From NCBI GenBank assembly GCA_004802705.1, contig SGPL01000324.1, forward strand, positions 1-38,759: a stretch of DNA of 38,759 bases, given 5' to 3'. This DNA is from Bondarzewia mesenterica (Eukaryota; Basidiomycota; Agaricomycetes; Russulales; Bondarzewiaceae). The position numbers were made by a program, and so were the translations under genes. Of this stretch, positions 33,313-38,759 are shown piece after piece (positions within the stretch are counted from its first letter, which is position 1; every line of letters begins with the position of its first letter). Under the pieces are notes generated by a model, which was not told the DNA's origin, ran no database searches, and saw only the letters and a program-made list of their open reading frames with translations.

Positions 33313-33809
33313 CTAATAGCGAATGGGTGGGATGGGTTCGGCGCGGATGGTTGAAAGATCAATTGAGCTGTCTTTGTCTTCATCGATCTCGCCGATCAGG
33401 ATACTGTTTGATCGGGTGCGAAGTCAAAAGTCAGACACATTCAACAGGAGAATTCAGCGTAAACGATATTTAACGGAATAGGGGGACTGCATAAAAAATG
33501 GACACACATCATGTCTCCTTTGACGAGGTAAAGACCCAGGGGGATCTCTTCTACACCTTCATCGAGACTATATACGCGCTCCTTCGAGTCGGAGAGTACA
33601 ATGTTAGACTTTTGGTCATAGCCTGCCATGACACCCTGTGTAAAATGTGAGTTGGTTACTGGAAGAACACTTCAGGGCAAGATCGTACGACTATGACGCG
33701 TCCATCTTGGAGGATGAGGAGTACACGGCCTGAAAAATAATATTTAGCATAATTAGCTCGCAAAATACAGCAGGAACATACGTTCGACGTAGCCTTGGAG
33801 GCTAGACAT
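33313..33809 (-). CDS. lsm8: Lsm8, U6 snRNA-associated Sm-like protein
   Basis: Nuclear subunit that defines the Lsm2-8 ring, which binds the 3' end of U6 snRNA in splicing. Exons 33782-33809, 33689-33729, 33508-33635 and 33313-33403 give 95 aa, the family length. It starts MSSLQGYVERRVLLILQDGR, with Sm1 completed by VIVGVMAGYDQKSNIVLSDS, then EGVEEIPLGLYLVKGDMIIL and IGEIDED (Sm2), and ends IRAEPIPPIRY. The eight bases of conserved EIPLGLYLVKGD code are the best discriminator of Lsm8 from other Lsm proteins. The third intron is longer than most (104 bp). Confidence 0.95.
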
Positions 33810-34434
33810 CGTACGGCGTCCGGCCTGGCGTGATGGTGGACGAGGGGCGGCGAGGCTGTCGGGATGCAGTCGACTGTCGCTGACGTCGGGGAGATGGACC
33901 CGCCGCTCAGTGGCGTTCCAACAACGCCGGTCTCGGCCGGCAGCTTCGGAGGTGCGGCGCCGGGCATTTCTCCGTATGGGGCCTCCGACAAAAATTTGGC
34001 CTTTCCGTCCGCATTAGGATAGGAGGTAAGGCCTAATTTTGGCCCCTTTCGTCCGCATTAGGATGGAACCTACCTTTATGGGTCCTCCGTCGTCCGTCGA
34101 TGCGTCGCTGCACGTTGACAATTCAAAGGGCGAATGGAGAGAGCGGGCAAATGAGACCGCTCTGACTTTTCCTTTGAGAGCACATTTCAGGGGTGCTCGA
34201 TGGAAGACAAGCCCATCTGCATTGAGGGTCAAAAAGGAGCCAGTAAAATGAATCATTTTCGGCAATTGGTCCGAAGTCGGAAGGTCGAATTCAGTGAAGT
34301 ACTTTAGAGCTCGAGCGTTGGATTCCGTTTGTGCACGTTTCTGTCCTTCTCTTCCAGCTTCTCAGCCCTTTACTCCCGACCATAGTCACTCACTCTTTTA
34401 TCCCCTTATTCTTGTTTCTTGACTTTCGCCTATC
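33810..34434. promoter_or_regulatory. Divergent promoter region, lsm8 / transporter, with a 44-bp direct repeat
   Basis: GTCCGCATTAGGAT occurs at 34007-34020 and again at 34051-34064, preceded both times by a TTTGGCC-like stretch: two copies of a 44-bp unit between the promoters. A pyrimidine-rich leader (34331-34430) precedes the transporter ATG. Confidence 0.45.
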
Positions 34435-36002
34435 ATGTCCTCTTTATTGGAGAAGTCCCTCGACAACCGTAGCGACGACGCTCAGCATCTCCAGGTGTCT
34501 CCTGAGGAGGAGTTCGACAATGGCAAGGAAAGCCCGCTTCCCTCCCCCGTCTCTGCGCCCGCCCCGAAGCCAAAGTCCAAGTCACAATCTACAGCGTTCA
34601 TCATCCCTATCTGGATCTGTCTCAGTTCCGCCGTTATTATCTATAATAACTATCTGTACAACACCCTTAACTTCAAGTTCCCCGTCTTCCTTGTAACATG
34701 GCATCTCACTTTCGCTGTGAGTCCTCTTCATCACGAATTTTATCGGCTTCCAGGATCTATCGCGGGCATAGAATGCTTGGATGACACGTTGTGTAATTCG
34801 CGGTCCTTCTGTCCCATGAGGTATACCTATGTCCTCAATAGGCCTCGTGTGTTTTGAATTTGCACGGTCATTCGCCAATCTTGGCAGGCGCACGGATAGG
34901 TCCGAAATCCTGAGGCTATAAAACTTAGGAGCTTTGACCCTAGCCCGTAATGGACCATAGGAGCCCCAATATATGATATCCTGACGATCATGTTTTTCGA
35001 TTTATATAGGCTATCGGCACGCGTATACTGCAGCGCACAACCCATCTCGTCGACGTGCCCAAAATGTTCATATGACGAAGGAGATGTTCATGCGCTCCAT
35101 TCTTCCCATTGGCATCCTCTTCAGCGGCAGCCTTATACTCAGCAACACTGCCTATCTTTACCTTAGTGTTGCCTACATCCAGATGCTCAAGGTACGGTTC
35201 ATTCACCTCTATCTCGAGTTCTTGTTGTGGCATGAATTGACCCGGCGGGATTGAGTGCAGGCCTTCACTCCAGTAGCCATTCTACTGATCTCGTGGGCCT
35301 TCCGCATCCAAGAGCCGAATCGGAAATTGGCCATCATTGTATGCATGATCTCCGGTGGTGTAGCCCTCGCCTCACGCGGCGAGCTCCGCTTCAACCTCAT
35401 TGGCTTCCTCACTCAAGCTGCAGCTGTCGCCGTACGTCTTCCTTTTCCCTCAACTCTCAACATTCTAACCATGCACGTAGTTTGAAGCTTCGCGCCTCGT
35501 GATGATCCAAATTCTCCTCCACGGGCTTAAGATGGATCCGCTCGTCTCGCTGCACTACTATGCCCCTGTCTGCGCGTTCATCAACCTTCTAGTGCTCCCC
35601 TTCACGGAAGGCCTCGCCCCGTTCTACGAGGTCCTGCGCGTCGGCCCGCTTGTCCTAATTTTCAACGCGCTTGTGGCCTTCCTGCTAAATATTGCAGCAG
35701 TTTTCCTCGTCAGTGCCGGGTCCGGTCTGGTGTTGACGCTCGCGGGTGTATTTAAGGTGAGCATTCTCGAACGCTCAGCGGTGAAAGTGGCCAAAGAGCG
35801 GTGCTGATATATTTATGGTTTGATAGGACATTCTGCTTATCACGGGCTCAGTGTTGATCTTCGGCTCGCTCATTACACCCTTGCAAGTCTTGGGTATGTC
35901 TTTTGCCTCTTTTTTTTCTCTTCCTATCTGAGCGTGCCTATTATAGGCTACTCCATCGCTCTCGGCGGACTCGTCCTCTACAAGACCTCCGGCAGTAAAT
36001 AA
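34435..36002 (+). CDS. Triose-phosphate-transporter-family (SLC35E-like) membrane transporter, frame broken
   Basis: TPT/DUF250 family of Golgi or ER sugar-phosphate or nucleotide-sugar carriers; substrate unknown. Exons 34435-34716, 35010-35191, 35261-35431, 35481-35756, 35827-35893 and 35947-36002 give about 344 aa. An acidic, proline-rich cytosolic N-terminus of about 60 residues precedes roughly nine or ten hydrophobic spans. Family motifs are [70 protein letters not shown] and [13 protein letters not shown]. In exon 2 one base seems missing near 35053: HLVD then continues as [12 protein letters not shown] only if a G is restored; as written the frame meets TGA. The first intron is long (293 bp). 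Confidence 0.85.
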
Positions 36003-37015
36003 ACGACGATTTATTGCATGTCTCGCGCACTTCATATCGTATCTTATTTGGACATATTGAGATTCCATTCTTCTCTATCTTCGCCTCCTCGTATCTCGGC
36101 TTTCTGCGATTATTGGACGCTCAGGAAAGATCACCGGGTGTGACATTCACGTTATGGATAGAGATCCGGCTGCTTGGTATACATAGATGTGTAACCTTGG
36201 TGCGAATTTAAGGATGGTGTTGCTGCGGCACGCTCAGTAAGCAAACTTGCGAGTGCGCGACGTGAGGTGAGTCGTTCGGAGCTCGCGGTGTCCTTCTCAT
36301 GAAGGACGGTTCTGTACCTCCATTCGAGCCCATTGGGCCAGCTCGGTGCGCCTTTGTCCGCGTACTAAGAATTCATGATTCATTTACGATGACAAACCGT
36401 TGGATGGTAGGAGACCGTAAGACCGTCATTCCATTGCACGCACTAGTCTCTCTTCGCATCCTACGCCCTTCACGCGTTTATATACTTGGGGAAGCTCCGA
36501 CTGCGTCGGCGCAGACCTTGCTTGTGTGAAGACAGCTGGGGCTGGCGGCACACCCACTCCACACGCTTAATGCTGACGTCGCGTGTCGGCCTCGATGGAG
36601 TCTCGCTATCGGCTTGTTCATCCATTAACCCATAACAGCCCATAACACAGTGGCACTACATTCTACACATAAGTTTACCACATCTCTACCCATACCTGTC
36701 CGCAGTCCCCATCTTTGCGGAGACTACCTGTTCAGAACCTCTCGTTCTCGACCTATGGTCCGAATAATCAGGATTTGGAGCAACAGGCAATATACCACCG
36801 CACCGCTGACAATACCTACGTAGAGTCGCTGCCAAATGGGAAGATAATTATAGCAATATACAAGAACCATCCGACGAGTTTGAACGGTGGTTTTATTTCT
36901 GCATTTTTGATCTCATCCCTTGCTGATATTTACGCTTCTTCTTCTTGTTTCCAGAATGTTTCCTACGTCCTAAACGCTCGTCGGACTCCCAGAACAAATC
37001 TGCATCTGTGTGGTA
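36003..37015. other. Intergenic, no gene seen
   Basis: No recognisable domain on either strand. The part next to 37016 is where the rest of the nitronate monooxygenase gene would be expected, but no matching sequence is found. Confidence 0.5.
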
Positions 37016-37370
37016 TCATTGTACCCCGCGGAGACCACGAGCTGCTCGCATGAAGCGAGTACCGACCCACACGCCCGAGGCACCATAAGCGAGGGAAACA
37101 GGGAGACCGCGTCCATCCGCGATGTCCCCTGCCGCAACGATGATGACCGGCTCGCCGGTCAGGGGATTGATCGCATCCTTGCAGAGGTCCACGACGGTGG
37201 GGATGAGAATGAACAAGGGCGTATCACCGGTGTGACCTCTGCTCTCGCCGCCTTGGGCGCAGATGATGTTGGCACCTGAATTTCAACTCTGGTGAGACGG
37301 ATGGTGATTGTGGGAGCTAGGGCATACCTTGAGCGAGCGCCTTCTTGACGTACAAGTATCCAGCGTTTCT
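37016..37370 (-). pseudogene. Nitronate monooxygenase (2-nitropropane dioxygenase) fragment
   Basis: An FMN-dependent TIM-barrel enzyme family. Two exons join in frame at 37328 and 37275 (GT-AG intron 37276-37327): YVKKALAQG, then ANIICAQGGESRGHTGDTPL, LIPTVVDLCKDAINPLTGEP, VIIVAAGDIADGRGLP and YGASGVWVGTRF. This is the FMN-phosphate-binding central part only. After GTRF the expected continuation (VASEEA type) is replaced by MRAARGLRGVQ and a stop, and the N-terminal half is not found. Family-typical GGEGGGHTGD and AAGGI read G-G-E-S-R-G-H and AAGDI here. It looks like a truncated gene copy. Confidence 0.65.
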
Positions 37371-37829
37371 CACAGCCTGCTCCAGCATTATTCTAAAGCC
37401 GCTGTTTTTCATCAGGCCCCCAGAGCTTGCTATGCGCGTAGGACCTGCTGCAGAAGATGGATGGACAACTTGCGTCAGAAGCCGCACGAGCGACGTGGCT
37501 GCATCTCGTAAAGTCTTCAATGCAGTCGTGTCACTCGGCTGACTGAATGCAACTTCGAATACAATGGGCGCTGCGCCGGATGCCCTCAGGCTATTCTTTG
37601 GTGTCTCCTTGTGCATGAGTGAAGCATCCGGCGTCGACGCATATAGACCGCGTTGACGAGCTCTTTTAATGTGTTGACTTTGAAGTGGTGCATTAGTGCG
37701 TCGCGCAGCCTGCCATCGTGATGGCATGTTGAATGGCCTGCCTTCCTCGTACCCGCTTCCCTCGTCGCTAATGAAATAATCCAGACCTCCTGCCCGCGCA
37801 ATCTGCGCGCCGCTGGCATCGAAGCACAT
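37317..37829 (-). pseudogene. Hypothetical fragment, possibly PD-(D/E)XK nuclease-like
   Basis: Open frame of 170 aa. The segment YASTPDASLMHKE and PIVFEVAFSQPSD resembles a large Agaricomycete-specific group in which a PDASL motif is followed by an EVAxSQ motif, thought to adopt a PD-(D/E)XK nuclease fold. The match is from memory of motif style only. Its 3' end runs straight into the nitronate monooxygenase fragment. Confidence 0.3.
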
Positions 37830-37859
37830 TGCGATTGAGCCCGTCCTAGCAATCAGGAT

Positions 37860-38153
37860 ATGCCGGGAGCTACGAGCGCGCTGAAAAGGGCGGCGTCGGA
37901 AGTAGTGTGCACATGCATGCCGTCTATGCAGAGGAGACCTGAGACGGCATGTTTGAAGTCGGCAGCGGCAGAGGGACCCATCACATCAGTTCTGACCGAA
38001 AGCGACAACAGTGGGCAGAGTCTCAGAGATGATGCCATTGCACCCGCGGAACCTTCAGACTTGAAAGAAGACCAGCGACGTGTATATGACATAGTGACAT
38101 GGCATTTGGAACAGACGCTGGCGTCTGAAACCGGAGCGCGTAGTGCGTCATAA
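37860..38153 (+). pseudogene. Fragment resembling the start of a Helitron/PIF1-type helicase
   Basis: The frame contains LKEDQRRVYDIVTWHLEQTL, close to the sequence found just before the Walker A motif of PIF1-like helicases encoded by fungal Helitrons (an LN.DQR.A.D.V..HL pattern). The frame stops 14 codons later, before any Walker A motif, so it is a broken remnant. It lies head to head with the nuclease-like fragment. Confidence 0.45.
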
Positions 38154-38759
38154 AGTCAGCACTCGCACGGGGTATCGGCATCGCTGTGTGTGCACGCAAT
38201 CGTTGAATAGTCAGAATGCGAGAATGACCGTGTATCATTATTATTCGAACAACGGATGATCGCAGCGACAGACGACGAGTCGTCATCGGACGGTTGTTTG
38301 TACGTGTGGACGATCGGCCACGTTTTAGGTAAGCACGCCACAATTTTGGGAGTGGAGGGACCTTGCAAGCAAGGTAACAGTATGTATGCCTGAACCACTT
38401 CCCCCGCCTTATCTTCCATTGCAGTGCTGGTAGTTGCAAACTTTGTCTAAATATTCTAGGACGCCCGTCGATCAAACTCAAGATTATGTATTCAAAGAGT
38501 CTCGAAATACAATCGCAAACACGTTAAACGTACGTATAGCAAGATGCAGTTGCTAGTCCATCTGAATCGATATTTGTGCGACGAGGCAGGACGAGGCAGG
38601 ACGAGGCTCAATGTGCGGAAATCCTGCTGCTCAAGAACATGTGAGCCAGATATGCACAGTCACATTGTGCACGGTGAACAGGTTGTCTATTTTCAAACGG
38701 CTTTTACTGCCTATACACTGGCACGGTGTAAGAGAACTACACTTCAGAACTACAATCTT
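38154..38759. other. Right edge, no gene seen
   Basis: Nothing recognisable. A short tandem repeat of ACGAGGCAGG (about 2.7 copies) occurs at 38581-38608. Confidence 0.5.

Overview
The window is nuclear DNA from a filamentous basidiomycete, most likely an Agaricomycete. Nearly every gene is cut by many short GT-AG introns of about 50-60 bp. Genes are packed on both strands with gaps of a few hundred bases. The recognisable proteins are fungal: a Chs4/Skt5 chitin synthase activator, Atg11, Rho4, Gpi1, Pbn1 and a GT61 glycosyltransferase. Scattered single Ns and several one-base reading-frame breaks show uneven sequence quality, so each break could be an error rather than a mutation.

Layout. 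1-671 is the 5' part of a FAD-dependent monooxygenase that runs off the left edge. 1341-1745 is a minisatellite of about 50-bp units, each with an imperfect hairpin. 2040-6480 is an AT-rich, gene-poor island. It holds a 679-bp TA-flanked MITE with perfect 26-bp terminal inverted repeats between two arms of a larger inverted repeat, plus a possible LTR remnant. From 6486 to 36002 there is a dense run of housekeeping genes: chs4 (-), a PHD-JmjC demethylase (-), phosphoglycerate kinase (-), an RGG-rich protein (+), sda1 (+), a Nudix hydrolase (-), pbn1/PIG-X (+), rho4 (-), gpi1/PIG-Q (+), an atg11 gene whose last exons encode a polynucleotide kinase domain (-), a GT61 glycosyltransferase (+), lsm8 (-) and a triose-phosphate-transporter-family protein (+). 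37016-38153 is debris: a nitronate monooxygenase fragment, a possible nuclease-like fragment and a fragment resembling the start of a Helitron/PIF1 helicase.

Functional links. Four genes concern the cell surface: chs4 (chitin), rho4 (wall and septum signalling), and gpi1 and pbn1 (two steps of GPI-anchor synthesis, flanking rho4). Five gene pairs are divergent and share promoter regions: pgk/RGG, Nudix/pbn1, rho4/gpi1, atg11/GT61 and lsm8/TPT.

The most striking observation is that the Atg11 C-terminal domain and a PNKP-type 5'-kinase domain share one uninterrupted exon, which predicts an Atg11-polynucleotide kinase fusion without the usual PNKP phosphatase domain. A second is that 4 of about 79 modelled introns need a GC donor.
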